DNA of 64,000 nt, taken from the NCBI GenBank assembly GCA_030754655.1, contig JASLZX010000004.1, positions 31,185 through 95,184 on the forward strand, in the 5' to 3' direction. The stretch comes from UBA8886 sp002731655. Its GTDB lineage: Archaea; Thermoplasmatota; Poseidoniia; MGIII; CG-Epi1. Position numbers and translations under genes: made by a program. Shown piece by piece: positions 1 to 8,548 of the stretch. Positions within the stretch are counted from its first letter, which is position 1; the number at the start of each line of letters is the position of its first letter. The notes below the pieces were generated by a model. That model made no database searches and was not told where the DNA came from. It worked only from the letters and a program-made list of their open reading frames with translations.

Positions 1-215
1 GGCGCCGTGATGCCATCGACCTTCGCGCGGCGCCCGACGGTGATGACCTCGGGGTGTTCGACGAAAATCAGCGTGTCCGGGATTTCGTCGCTAATGCGTT
101 GCGCCTGCAGTGCCTGCATCACCGCGTCAACCGTGGCGTGAGTGCGTTGGCCAGCGTGCAGCAGCGTCACCGGCGCCAGCCGCGCCCGCGTTTCCAGCGT
201 CACGACCTCGCTCAT
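1..215 (-). CDS. lipB: Lipoyl(octanoyl) transferase LipB, N-terminal part (runs off left edge)
   Basis: About 71 N-terminal codons are visible, beginning MSEVVTLETRARL, and the gene continues beyond base 1. The segment LIFVEHPEVITVGRRA matches the conserved LipB stretch (EHPxVxTxGRR) that shapes the octanoyl-binding pocket. The family moves octanoyl from acyl carrier protein to the lipoyl-domain lysine, after which LipA inserts sulfur. The ATG overlaps the stop of the E3 gene as ATGA, so it is the last visible gene of an operon that also holds E1, E2, E3 and lipA. The catalytic Cys/Lys region lies outside the window. Identity rests on this motif plus context. Confidence 0.85.
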   Translation of the reverse strand, partial: MSEVVTLETRARLAPVTLLHAGQRTHATVDAVMQALQAQRISDEIPDTLIFVEHPEVITVGRRAKVDGITA

Positions 216-1624
216 TTGGCGACGTGGATGGCGTGCCCCAGCGCCGCCAGCGCCGCCTCGGCGAACGCCTCGGTCAGCGTCGGGTGGACGTGGATGGTCC
301 CGGCAATGTCCTCCAGTCGCGTTCCCATCTCGAGCGCGTGCGCAAATTCCCCGCTCAGTTCGGCAACGTGCCCGCCGACGGCGTGGATGCCGACGATGAC
401 GTTGTCATCGCGCCGGGCGGTGATGCGTACGAAGCCGCCGTCAGCGCCCGCCTGCATCGCCAGCGCGCGTCCGCTCGCGGCGAAGGGGAACTTGCCGATG
501 GTCGTGGCGATGCCCGCCTCCTCCGCCTCGGCGGGCGTCAGGCCGACGCCGACGATTTCGGGCTCTGTAAAGCAGACCGCCGGGATAGCGACTGGGTCGA
601 ATTCGCGGCGGTGGCCGGCGATGATTTCGGCGACCATTTCGCCCTGCGCCGACGCTTTGTGCGCCAGCATCGGTTCGCCGACAAGGTCGCCGATGGCCCA
701 GACATTGCGCATCGACGTGCGGCAACGGCTGTCGACCCTGACGAACGGCCCGTCCAGGTCGACTGCCATATTCTCCAGCCCCCAGCCCTTGGTGCAGGGG
801 CGGCGGCCGACGGTCACCAGTACGCGGTCGCCCTTGGCTTTCTGCGTCTTTCCGTCGGAATCGGTGAACTCGACCGTCGTTGTTTTCCCGCGCGTCTTGG
901 CAGCAGTCGCCTTCGCGCCGAGATGCACCGGCACCTTGTGGCGGCGCAGCCACATCGAAATCGGTCGCACCATCTCCGTATCGTAGAGCGGCAGGATGCG
1001 GTCCAGCGCTTCGACGAATTCCACTTCGCAGCCGAGCTTGCGGTACGCAATCCCAAGTTCGAGCCCGATATAGCCAGCGCCGATTATCACCAGCTTGCTC
1101 GGCAGCTCCTTCAGCTCGAGCGCCTCGGTCGACGAGATGATGTTGCCGCCGAATGGCATGAACGGCAGCTCTGTCGCCAGGGATCCTGTGGCGAGAATCA
1201 CGTGCTCGGCCGTGATGGTCACGCTGCCGTCGGCAGTCTTTACGTCACAAGTCTTGCCATCGTGAAAGGTGGCCCAGCCCTGCAGCAGTTCGACGCCCGC
1301 CTTCTTCAGCAGCGTTTCGACGCCGCTGTTGAGTTTGTCGACAATCGACTCCTTCCATGCCACCAGCGCACCCATGTTCAGCAGCGGGCCGTCGGGGAGC
1401 GAGATGCCCATCTCGCCCGCGCCAGCGTGCGCGCCCAGTTCCTCGAAGCGGCTCGCAGCGTGGATTACTGCCTTCGACGGGATGCAGCCGCGAATCAGAC
1501 AGGTGCCGCCGGCGCGGTCGCCCTCGATAATGATTGTCTTGAGCCCGAGCTGCCCAGCGCGGATGGCGGCGACGTAGCCTCCCGGTCCGGCGCCGACTAC
1601 CAGCACCTTGCATTTGCGTTCCAT
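212..1624 (-). CDS. lpdA: Dihydrolipoyl dehydrogenase (E3)
   Basis: This 470-aa flavoprotein reoxidises dihydrolipoamide on E2 and passes electrons to NAD+. An N-terminal FAD Rossmann motif (GAGPGGYVAA, residues 11-20) is followed by the redox disulfide in GGTCLIRGCIPSK (Cys42, Cys47). A central NAD site reads GAGYIGLELG, and the C-terminal catalytic base motif is HVHPTLTEAF. Length and motif order are normal for the family, so it should be active. It starts 2 nt after the E2 stop and overlaps lipB by 4 nt at its end. The operon context assigns it to the adjacent 2-oxoacid dehydrogenase; service to a glycine cleavage system elsewhere is also possible. Confidence 0.96.
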   Translation of the reverse strand: MERKCKVLVVGAGPGGYVAAIRAGQLGLKTIIIEGDRAGGTCLIRGCIPSKAVIHAASRFEELGAHAGAGEMGISLPDGPLLNMGALVAWKESIVDKLNSGVETLLKKAGVELLQGWATFHDGKTCDVKTADGSVTITAEHVILATGSLATELPFMPFGGNIISSTEALELKELPSKLVIIGAGYIGLELGIAYRKLGCEVEFVEALDRILPLYDTEMVRPISMWLRRHKVPVHLGAKATAAKTRGKTTTVEFTDSDGKTQKAKGDRVLVTVGRRPCTKGWGLENMAVDLDGPFVRVDSRCRTSMRNVWAIGDLVGEPMLAHKASAQGEMVAEIIAGHRREFDPVAIPAVCFTEPEIVGVGLTPAEAEEAGIATTIGKFPFAASGRALAMQAGADGGFVRITARRDDNVIVGIHAVGGHVAELSGEFAHALEMGTRLEDIAGTIHVHPTLTEAFAEAALAALGHAIHVAK

Positions 1625-1626
1625 GA

Positions 1627-2889
1627 TTAGATGAAAATTGTCGCCGGATGTTCCAGCATCTGCTTCAGCGTCTGCATCATCCGGGCGCCGTCATAGCCGT
1701 CGACGACGCGGTGGTCGAACGACCCCGAGAGATTCATCATGCGCCGCACGACGATGTTGCCGTCGCGCACGACCGCTCGCTCCTCGGCCTTGTGGACGCC
1801 GATAATCGCTACCTCAGGGTGGTTGATAATCGGCGTTGCACCCAGCCCTCCCAGCGCGCCCAGGCTGGTGATGGTAATCGTCGAGCCCGAAAGTTCTTCG
1901 GTCGTGGCGGTCTTCTCGCGCGCCGCTTGCGAGACGCGCCGCATTTCATTGGCGCAGTCCCAGACGTCGCGCGCCTCGGCGTGCCGCACCACCGGCACCA
2001 TCAGCCCGCCTTCGGTCTGCGTCGCGATGCCAGCGTGCAGCGCCTCGTGCTGGACGACGACGTTACGCTCGTCATCGTAGAGCGCGTTGCAGCCCGGGTG
2101 TTGCTGGAGCGTCCGTACCAGCGCCTGCATCAGGAACGGCAGGTAGGTCAGCTTCGGCTGTTCGCTGCTGCGCGTCGCGTTCAGATGCTGGCGCAGCGAT
2201 TCCAGTTCGGTAATGTCAATCTCCTCAAGATAACTGAAGTGCGGAATGCGCGACTTCGACGCAGCCATCTTAGCGGCAATCTTGCGCCGTAGCCCGATAA
2301 CCGGGATTTCGGTCGTGCCGGTCCGTTTCTGTCCGCGCTGGCCCCCCATCAGGCGACCTCCCGATTGCAGGAATGCATCCAGGTCATCGTGCGAGATTCG
2401 CCCCACCGGCCCGCTGCCAGGCACTCCCGCCAGCTCGACGCCCGCCTCGCGCGCCCTCCGCCGCACCGCTGGCGACGCGAGCGGCCGCTTGCCCGTCGCG
2501 GTCGGTGCGGCCGCCGCCGGGGGCGCCGCAGGTGTGGGCGCAGGGGGCGCTGCCGGTGCTGGAGTGGGAGCCGGCGTGTCGGCTGGCGCGGGTTCAGGGG
2601 CCGGCTCGGGTTCGGGAGTGGCTTCTGGTTCCGGTTCCCCGCCCTTGCCTTCGACGTCGAATACAATCAACTCGGCGCCAACCGGGACCATGTCGCCCGG
2701 TTTGCCGGTCGTCGAGAGCACTTTGCCGCTGACGGGCGACGGAATCGCGACGGTTGCCTTGTCAGTCATTAAATCCACAAGCGGCTGGTCCTCGGCGACC
2801 GTCTCGCCCTTCTTGACTTTCCACTCGACAATCTCGCCTTCGACGATGCCTTCGCCGACATCCGGCAGCTTGAATACGTACTTGCCCAT
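1627..2889 (-). CDS. 2-oxoacid dehydrogenase E2 (dihydrolipoamide acyltransferase)
   Basis: This is the E2 core subunit, 420 aa. Residues 1-80 form a single lipoyl domain with the lipoylated lysine in LMTDKATV (Lys44). A long Ala/Pro/Glu linker follows (about 80-140), then a peripheral-subunit-binding domain (ASPAVRRRAREAG to DDLDAFL), then the catalytic domain with the transferase motif FDHRVVDGYDG near the C-terminus. I chose the ATG at 2889 (MGKYVFKLPDVGEG): it begins the lipoyl domain directly and sits one base after the E1beta stop, whereas the longer reading adds nine residues overlapping E1beta. The acyl specificity (pyruvate or branched-chain) cannot be read from E2 alone. Confidence 0.95.
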   Translation of the reverse strand: MGKYVFKLPDVGEGIVEGEIVEWKVKKGETVAEDQPLVDLMTDKATVAIPSPVSGKVLSTTGKPGDMVPVGAELIVFDVEGKGGEPEPEATPEPEPAPEPAPADTPAPTPAPAAPPAPTPAAPPAAAAPTATGKRPLASPAVRRRAREAGVELAGVPGSGPVGRISHDDLDAFLQSGGRLMGGQRGQKRTGTTEIPVIGLRRKIAAKMAASKSRIPHFSYLEEIDITELESLRQHLNATRSSEQPKLTYLPFLMQALVRTLQQHPGCNALYDDERNVVVQHEALHAGIATQTEGGLMVPVVRHAEARDVWDCANEMRRVSQAAREKTATTEELSGSTITITSLGALGGLGATPIINHPEVAIIGVHKAEERAVVRDGNIVVRRMMNLSGSFDHRVVDGYDGARMMQTLKQMLEHPATIFI

Positions 2890-2890
2890 T

Positions 2891-3907
2891 TCAGTTATTC
2901 TCCATCGTTCGCGCAATCGCTTCCATCACTCGCTCCTGGCTGGGGAAGTACTCCCATTCCAGCGTGTGGGGAAAAGGAGTGTCCCACCCCGTGACGCGCT
3001 CGACTGGCGCTTCCAGCTGCCAGAAACACTCCTCCATGATTTGCGCCGCTAGCTCACCCCCGTAGCCGCTCGTGCGCGGCGCCTCGTGGACCACCACGCA
3101 GCGCCCGGTCTTCTGAACGCTGGCGACAATCGCCTCCAGGTCGAGTGGCAGCAGCGAGCGCAGGTCGATGACCTCGCAGCTCGTAGGGCTGCGCGCTGCG
3201 GCCGCTTGCGCGACGTGCACCATTGTGCCCCACGCTAGTAGCGTCACGTCATCGCCCGGGGCGACGACCTTCGCCTCGCCGAGCGGGATGCGGTAGTAAT
3301 CCTCGGGGACTTCGCCGCCGGGGTGGGTGTCCCACTTCTTCGCAGCGGCGGCGTGGTCGCCGTCGAACGGTCCGCTGTAGAGCCGCTTCGGCTCGAAGAA
3401 AATAACCGGGTCGTCGTCCTCGACCGCTGTCGTCAGCAGCCCCTTGGCGTCGTAGGGATTCGAGACGACGACTACCTTCAGCCCCGGGGTGTGGGTGAAG
3501 TATACTTCCGGGCTTTGGGAGTGGTAGTGGCCGCCGCGGATGCCGCCCCCGCACGGCGTGCGGAAGGTGACCGGTGCCCAGTATTCGCCACCCGAGCGGT
3601 AGCGCAGCTTCGCCAGCTCGTTGGTAATCTGGTCGAAGGCGGGGAAAATGTAGTCGGAAAACTGGATTTCGGCGACCGGACGCAGCCCGTTGATGCCCAT
3701 GCCGATGGCGATGGACGCGATACCGCCTTCGGATAGTGGGGTGTCGAAGACGCGGTGTAGTCCGTGCTTAGCCTGAAGGCCGTCGGTGCAGCGGAAAACA
3801 CCGCCGAAGTAGCCGACGTCCTCGCCGAAAATCACGACGTTATCGTCGCGCTCGAGCAATGTGTCGAGCGCGCTGTTGACTGCCTGGACGATATTCATCT
3901 GCGCCAT
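2891..3907 (-). CDS. 2-oxoacid dehydrogenase E1 beta subunit
   Basis: This 338-aa subunit is the transketolase-like beta chain of thiamine-diphosphate-dependent E1, which decarboxylates a 2-oxoacid and acylates the E2 lipoyl arm. FGEDVGYFGGVF, GLQAKHGLHRVFDTPLSE and HYHSQSPEVYFTHTPGLKVV are family hallmarks (the last contributes to the alpha/beta interface and active site). The C-terminal domain ends with EAPVERVTGWDTPFP. The start ATG shares one base with the E1alpha stop (TGATG), consistent with coupled translation and a heterotetrameric E1. Complete. Confidence 0.95.
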   Translation of the reverse strand: MAQMNIVQAVNSALDTLLERDDNVVIFGEDVGYFGGVFRCTDGLQAKHGLHRVFDTPLSEGGIASIAIGMGINGLRPVAEIQFSDYIFPAFDQITNELAKLRYRSGGEYWAPVTFRTPCGGGIRGGHYHSQSPEVYFTHTPGLKVVVVSNPYDAKGLLTTAVEDDDPVIFFEPKRLYSGPFDGDHAAAAKKWDTHPGGEVPEDYYRIPLGEAKVVAPGDDVTLLAWGTMVHVAQAAAARSPTSCEVIDLRSLLPLDLEAIVASVQKTGRCVVVHEAPRTSGYGGELAAQIMEECFWQLEAPVERVTGWDTPFPHTLEWEYFPSQERVMEAIARTMENN

Positions 3908-5130
3908 CAGACCCCCAGCTGCTGTCGCTGCTTGCGCAGGTGCGGCAGTTCGTTTTTATAGACGTCTTCGAAAAGCGTGCTCGCCGGTGGATACGGTCCC
4001 GCATCGAGCGTGCCGTATTCCTCCGCCTTCTTGTAGGACTTGACGACCAGTTTGTCAAGCTCCTTTTCGAGCGCCTTGTGGCGCTTGTTGTCCCACTCGC
4101 CGATTGCCTTGAGATGGGCCTTCAGCCGCTCGACGGGGTCGCCCAGCGGCCACGACTCCCACTCATTTTTCGGCCGGTAGCGCGTCGGGTCATCGCTGGT
4201 CGAGTGTGCCTCGCCGCGGTAGGTCAGGACCTCGATGAAGGTCGCGCCGAGCCCCTGCCGCGCGCGCTCGGCGGCCCACTGCGTCACGCCGTAGAGCGCG
4301 AGAAAGTCGTTGCCGTCGACGCGAATCGACGGCAAGTCGTAGGCGATGCCGCGTGCCGCGAAGGTGGCGCCGCCGGTCGAGATATTCATGTGGGTCGAGA
4401 TGGCCCACTGGTTGTTGACCACGTTCAGGATTACCGGCGCACGGTAGACTGCGGCGAAGTTGATGGCGTAGTGGAAATCGCCCTCAGCGGCGGTGCCGTC
4501 GCCCAACCACGAGATGGCGATGCTATCCTCGCCGCGGTAGGCAAACGCCATCGCGGCGCCGACCGCCTGCGGGAATTGCGTTCCCACCGGTGATGAAATC
4601 GAGACGAAATTGCCCTCGCGCCAGGTGTAGTGTACCGGCATCTGCCGCCCCTTAGCGTTGTCGCGCTGATTCGAGATGCAGTGACACATCATGTCGACCA
4701 GATCACGCCCGCGCACCAGCTGCAGCCCCGGCTGGCGATAGCTCGGGAACAGGATGTCGTCGTCGCGCAGCGCCATGCCTTGCGCAATTGCGACCGCCTC
4801 CTCGCCGAGCGACTTCATGTAGAACGAGAGCTTGCCGGTGCGCTGCAGCGTCTGCATGCGGTCGTCGTAGATGCGCAGTAGCAGCATGTGGCGCAGCCCG
4901 GTGCGCAATGCCTCTGCATCGAGTTTGGGGTTCCAGTCGCCGACAGCGCGATGCTTGTCGTCGAGCACGCGCACCAGCGAGAACGCCAGCTCGCGCATGT
5001 CGGCCGCGTCGCCGTCGACCGGCGGCCGCGTCGCCTCGCCTGCCTTGGGCAGCTTGAGCTGGCTGAAGTCGGGCTGTTCGCCCGGCCGCGCCGGCGGTTC
5101 TGGTACATGCAGCGTACGCTTGCGGCTCAC
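3907..5130 (-). CDS. 2-oxoacid dehydrogenase E1 alpha subunit, branched-chain-type motif
   Basis: This is the 407-aa ThDP-binding alpha chain. The Mg-ThDP motif runs from GDGTAAEGDFH to NNQWAIS. The phosphorylation-loop region reads YRGEAHSTSDDPTRYR, which resembles branched-chain 2-oxoacid dehydrogenase E1alpha (STSDDxxxYR) more than pyruvate dehydrogenase. I therefore favour branched-chain substrates, as described for the Thermoplasma acidophilum complex, but a broad or pyruvate specificity remains possible. An N-terminal extension of about 80 residues precedes the catalytic domain, as in branched-chain enzymes. The GTG start overlaps the lipA stop as GTGA, so it is translationally coupled. 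Confidence 0.93.
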   Translation of the reverse strand: MSRKRTLHVPEPPARPGEQPDFSQLKLPKAGEATRPPVDGDAADMRELAFSLVRVLDDKHRAVGDWNPKLDAEALRTGLRHMLLLRIYDDRMQTLQRTGKLSFYMKSLGEEAVAIAQGMALRDDDILFPSYRQPGLQLVRGRDLVDMMCHCISNQRDNAKGRQMPVHYTWREGNFVSISSPVGTQFPQAVGAAMAFAYRGEDSIAISWLGDGTAAEGDFHYAINFAAVYRAPVILNVVNNQWAISTHMNISTGGATFAARGIAYDLPSIRVDGNDFLALYGVTQWAAERARQGLGATFIEVLTYRGEAHSTSDDPTRYRPKNEWESWPLGDPVERLKAHLKAIGEWDNKRHKALEKELDKLVVKSYKKAEEYGTLDAGPYPPASTLFEDVYKNELPHLRKQRQQLGV

Positions 5131-6053
5131 GCAACCACCTGTAGCCCCGCCGCGCCCTGCGCCGTGGTCAGTAGCGACTCGGCGCGGTAGGAGGAGCGCA
5201 CCAGCGGCCCCGACGCAATCGCGCGGAAGCCCAGCTCGCGGGCGGTGCGCGCCAGTGCGTCAAACCGCTTGGGTGTCACGAACTCGCGGATGGGGTGGTA
5301 ACCCGGTCCCGGCGCGAGGTATTGCCCGAGCGTCAGCAGTTCCACGCCAACGTCGCGCAGCGCGCTGAACGTGTCGTGAATTTCAGCCTTGGTCTCGCCC
5401 AGCCCGAGCATGATGCTCGACTTGGTCACCAGCTCCGGGCGCAATTCCTTCGCCGCCGCGAGGATGCGCAGCGACTGCGCAAAGCTGGCGCGCGGGTCGC
5501 GCACCTCGGGCGTCAGCCGTTCGACGGTCTCGACGTTGTGCGCGAAGACTTGCAACGGCGCTCCGTTGAGGAGCGCCGCCAGCGCCGCTTCGTTGCCAGC
5601 GAGGTCGCTGCATAGCAGCTCCAGCCCCACATCGGGGAGCCGTGCGTGGACTGCGTCGAGGCAGGCGCGGTAGTGGGTTACGCCGTCGTCGGGCAGGTCG
5701 TCGCGGTTGACGACCGTAATTACCGCGTAGCTAAGCCCCATCGCGGCGACGGCGTCCGCCAGCTGCTGTGGCTCCGCCGGGTCGGGCGCGGCCGGCGCGC
5801 GCATCGTCTCGACTGCGCAGAAGCGGCAGCCGCGGGTGCACTCCCGGCCGGCGACCATGAAGGTAGCGGTGCCGCGCCCCCAGCACTCGTGGAGGTTGGG
5901 GCAGTGCGCTTCCTCGCAGACGGTGTGCAGCGCGTTGCCGGCGACCGCACCGGTCGTCGCGCGGTAGCGCTCCAGCGCCGCGCCGGTCGGCAACTCGACG
6001 CGGAACCATTCGGGCAGCCTCGTTCGTGCGTGCGTAGACAAGCGAGCCGGCAT
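5127..6053 (-). CDS. lipA: Lipoyl synthase LipA
   Basis: This radical-SAM enzyme inserts two sulfurs into octanoyl-E2, 308 aa. The auxiliary [4Fe-4S] cluster motif CxxxxCxxxxxC is present as Cys46, Cys51 and Cys57. The radical-SAM CxxxCxxC is Cys72, Cys76 and Cys79 (ECTRGCRFC). The C-terminal RSSY motif that ligates the auxiliary cluster is intact (VRSSYRAE). It is the first gene of the operon, followed by E1alpha, E1beta, E2, E3 and lipB, so lipoate assembly and its target are co-transcribed. AT-rich bases at about 6064-6078 sit roughly 20 nt upstream of the ATG and could be a TATA box. Confidence 0.96.
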   Translation of the reverse strand: MPARLSTHARTRLPEWFRVELPTGAALERYRATTGAVAGNALHTVCEEAHCPNLHECWGRGTATFMVAGRECTRGCRFCAVETMRAPAAPDPAEPQQLADAVAAMGLSYAVITVVNRDDLPDDGVTHYRACLDAVHARLPDVGLELLCSDLAGNEAALAALLNGAPLQVFAHNVETVERLTPEVRDPRASFAQSLRILAAAKELRPELVTKSSIMLGLGETKAEIHDTFSALRDVGVELLTLGQYLAPGPGYHPIREFVTPKRFDALARTARELGFRAIASGPLVRSSYRAESLLTTAQGAAGLQVVA

Positions 6054-6120
6054 CAGTCGTGCGGTTTAATGCTAATGGCTGTGCAGACTGCACCAATCAT
6101 GGAGAGTACCCAGTTCGTGG

Positions 6121-7533
6121 TCAGTGGCGCCACATAGGTAGAACAGCGTCGTAGCCCGCGAGCGGGACGCCTGTCAGCGCGGCAGCCTCCTGGTCGAGCG
6201 CGCGCAGCTGCTCCGGCCCCAGCTCGCTGGCGCTGCCGGCGCCGAGCGCACCCATCGCGTGCGCGAGCTGGTCGCCCAGCTTGCCGAGCCGGTTCAGCGT
6301 GATCTTGCTGGTCAGCACGACCCCGGCGGCGCCCAATGCCAGCATTTTGAGCACGTCGTCCGCCGATGCCCAGGGCATCTCTGCCAGCACCGGCAGCCCG
6401 CTGCCACGCGCCGCGGAGAGCGCCGCCTCGAGTGGGACGGTGCCCGGCGTCAAGATAACGCCGTCGGACGCCGCGGTGCGCAACGCGCCCATGTCGCCGC
6501 TAAGGTCGCCCGCGGGGAGCCGTACCAGCACCGGCACACGGTCGCGCGCCCCCTGTCGCACCAGCTCGACCACCTGTACCAGGTCGTCAGGCCGTTCCAT
6601 GTCGAGCCGCCGCGGCAGCCTCCCGGTGCAAAGGTCGATGACTGCCAGGTTGCATTTGTCGAAACTGGGCGCTTTCGCGCCGACCGCCCACGTCGCCTCT
6701 TGCGGCGCGTGGTCGCCCTGCCACAGCAGTGGAATCGTCAGGTTCAGCGGCTCACCAGTCCCGGGGCCGAGCACCAGTCCGGGGTTGACGCGGTCGAGCC
6801 CGGGTCGACGTGGCCGTCGCTTCAGCACCGCCGGCACCAGCCGCAACCGCGACAGCAGCTCTGGCACTTCCTCGCGCTCCGGTCGCGGCGGTGCGGCGAC
6901 CGCACCGCCGCTGACGCTCTGGAACTCGAGCCCGTGCGGGTCGATGCCGTGCTCCTGCAGCAGCCGCTGCACCGCCTTGCGCTCGGCGGGTGCGGCGGGC
7001 TTGGCGCCCCCGTCAGGCGGTGTGAAGTTGCCGGCGATGAACAGCTTGCCGCCCGCCATGTAGCGCGCCACGTCGCCGCCGACGTCGCCCGCCACTACGA
7101 CGGTGCCGCCCTGCATCCCGGCGCCGAGCCCCCCCTCGACGTCGCCCGCGACCAGCAGCTCGCCGTCGAGCATCCCCGCCGCAGCGCCGCCCCGTACCGA
7201 GCCCTGCACCACCAGCGTCCCGCCCGCTAGCCCGTGGCCGGCGCCGCTGCCGGCGGAGCCGTTGACGATGATTTCGCCACTGCGCATCGAGTTGCCGGTG
7301 AAACGCCCCGCGCCGCCGTTGAGTATTAGCTGCGCGCCGTGGTTCAGTCCACCGAAGTTGTCGCCACCAGTGCCGTCGAACGTTGCCGTCTTGCCCCGGG
7401 GGAAGCCGACCGCGATGCACGCCAGCGGCTCGAGCCGCTTGGCGGCGACGGTGTCGCTCTCCGCCAGCCGCTCCAGCAGCCGCGAATTAATGTCGCCCGG
7501 TGTCGGGTCCCAGACCTCCTCCTCGTCCGCCAT
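6121..7533 (-). CDS. GXGXG-domain / FMN-type glutamate-synthase-like fusion protein
   Basis: This 470-aa protein joins two glutamate-synthase modules in reversed order. Residues about 65-170 are repeated G-rich strands (GGTLVVQGSV, GELLVAGDV, GGTVVVAGDV, GGKLFIAGNF), typical of the GXGXG right-handed helix at the C-terminus of GltB and in FwdC. Residues about 240-470 resemble the end of the FMN barrel (PVLVRLPAGDLSGDMG, LKMLALGAAGVVLTSK). The GGTGASP motif and the 3Fe-4S cysteine cluster of true glutamate synthase are not visible, and no glutaminase domain is nearby. I start at the ATG at 7533, about 25 nt from the TATA-like 7554-7560; the longer reading is a shadow of the next gene. Function unknown. 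Confidence 0.7.
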   Translation of the reverse strand: MADEEEVWDPTPGDINSRLLERLAESDTVAAKRLEPLACIAVGFPRGKTATFDGTGGDNFGGLNHGAQLILNGGAGRFTGNSMRSGEIIVNGSAGSGAGHGLAGGTLVVQGSVRGGAAAGMLDGELLVAGDVEGGLGAGMQGGTVVVAGDVGGDVARYMAGGKLFIAGNFTPPDGGAKPAAPAERKAVQRLLQEHGIDPHGLEFQSVSGGAVAAPPRPEREEVPELLSRLRLVPAVLKRRPRRPGLDRVNPGLVLGPGTGEPLNLTIPLLWQGDHAPQEATWAVGAKAPSFDKCNLAVIDLCTGRLPRRLDMERPDDLVQVVELVRQGARDRVPVLVRLPAGDLSGDMGALRTAASDGVILTPGTVPLEAALSAARGSGLPVLAEMPWASADDVLKMLALGAAGVVLTSKITLNRLGKLGDQLAHAMGALGAGSASELGPEQLRALDQEAAALTGVPLAGYDAVLPMWRH

Positions 7534-7564
7534 CACCACGGCATCTGCGGTGGTATTTAGGTGG

Positions 7565-8548
7565 TTAGTGTCCCCGTGTGACCATGTATTCGAGCAGCGC
7601 CTCGAACAGCTGCCGCGGCTCGCCTTGCGGGTATTTCGCCAGCGTGTCGCGGATGCCCTGTAAGTAGCTGTTCGCCCGCTCGTAGCACGCCGCCAGCGCG
7701 CCGCTGCGCTCCATGATGGCGACCGCCTCCGCCACGTCGGCGTCGCTGTTGTCGCCGCCATTAAGGATGGCGGCGAGCCGCGCGCGGTCGTCGGGCGCGG
7801 CGCGATCCAGGGCTTCGATGACGAGCAGCGTGCGCTTGCCCTGCCGGATGTCGGAGCCGGACGGCTTGCCGAGAGTTTCGGCGGGAGCGGTCGCGTCAAG
7901 GTAGTCATCCCATATCTGGAAGCCGAGCCCGACCTCTATCGCCATCTGCCGCAGCTCCAGCGCCTCGCGCGCATCGGCACCACCGATGCGCGCGCCGCCG
8001 AACGCGGCTGAACCAAACAAAATTGAGGTCTTCAGCCGCACCATCTCTAGGTATTCGGCCGGCGCGACCGTTTTCCGTTCTTCAAAGTCAAGGTCCATCT
8101 GTTGTCCCTCACCGATTTCCCGCACGGTAATTGCCAGATGGCGCACCAGTTCGGCGCGCAGCGCATCGCTGCAATCGCTGTCGGTCACCATCTCGAACGC
8201 GTAGGCGAAGAGCGCGTCGCCAGCGTTAATCGCCGCCGCGACGCCGAACTCGGCGTGCGCTGACGCGACGCCGTGTCGCAGGTCGTCCTCGTCCATTACG
8301 TCGTCGTGAACCAGCGTAAAGTTGTGGACCGTTTCCAGCGCGGCGGCATACGGCACCGCCTTCGCCGAGTCGCCGCCGACCAGCTCGCACGCCAGCAGCG
8401 CCATCACCGGCCGCAGCCGCTTGCCGCCAGCAAGCGGGATATGCGCCATCGCGCGGTAAAGATTTTCAGGTGGGCGCACCAGCAGGTATTCGCGCAGCGC
8501 CGCCTCGACCGGCGCCGCTCGTGCGGTGAGCGTCGCCTTCAGCTCCAT
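7565..8548 (-). CDS. idsA: Geranylgeranyl diphosphate synthase (archaeal short-chain prenyltransferase)
   Basis: This 327-aa trans-prenyltransferase condenses IPP with allylic diphosphates to make the C20 precursor of archaeal ether lipids. GGKRLRP (residues 41-47) binds IPP. The first Asp-rich motif is DDVMD (82-86) and the second is DDYLD (IWDDYLDAT). Five residues upstream of the first motif is Phe77, an aromatic at the position known to limit chain length in archaeal GGPP synthases, which supports C20 or shorter. The ATG at 8548 overlaps the idi stop by 10 nt, so it is coupled to IPP isomerase. Farnesyl diphosphate output is the main alternative. Confidence 0.93.
   Translation of the reverse strand: MELKATLTARAAPVEAALREYLLVRPPENLYRAMAHIPLAGGKRLRPVMALLACELVGGDSAKAVPYAAALETVHNFTLVHDDVMDEDDLRHGVASAHAEFGVAAAINAGDALFAYAFEMVTDSDCSDALRAELVRHLAITVREIGEGQQMDLDFEERKTVAPAEYLEMVRLKTSILFGSAAFGGARIGGADAREALELRQMAIEVGLGFQIWDDYLDATAPAETLGKPSGSDIRQGKRTLLVIEALDRAAPDDRARLAAILNGGDNSDADVAEAVAIMERSGALAACYERANSYLQGIRDTLAKYPQGEPRQLFEALLEYMVTRGH

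Noticed and set aside
110..1630. Long plus-strand open frames opposite the E3 gene
   Set aside because: They are antisense shadows of a motif-complete dihydrolipoyl dehydrogenase in GC-rich DNA and encode low-complexity Arg/Ala/Pro protein.
2480..2660. Repetitive-looking DNA in the E2 gene
   Set aside because: It encodes the normal Ala/Pro/Glu-rich flexible linker between lipoyl and binding domains.
7534..7908. N-terminal extension of the GXGXG/FMN protein
   Set aside because: It overlaps the GGPP synthase in a different frame and reads as low-complexity Arg/Ser/Thr/Pro sequence.
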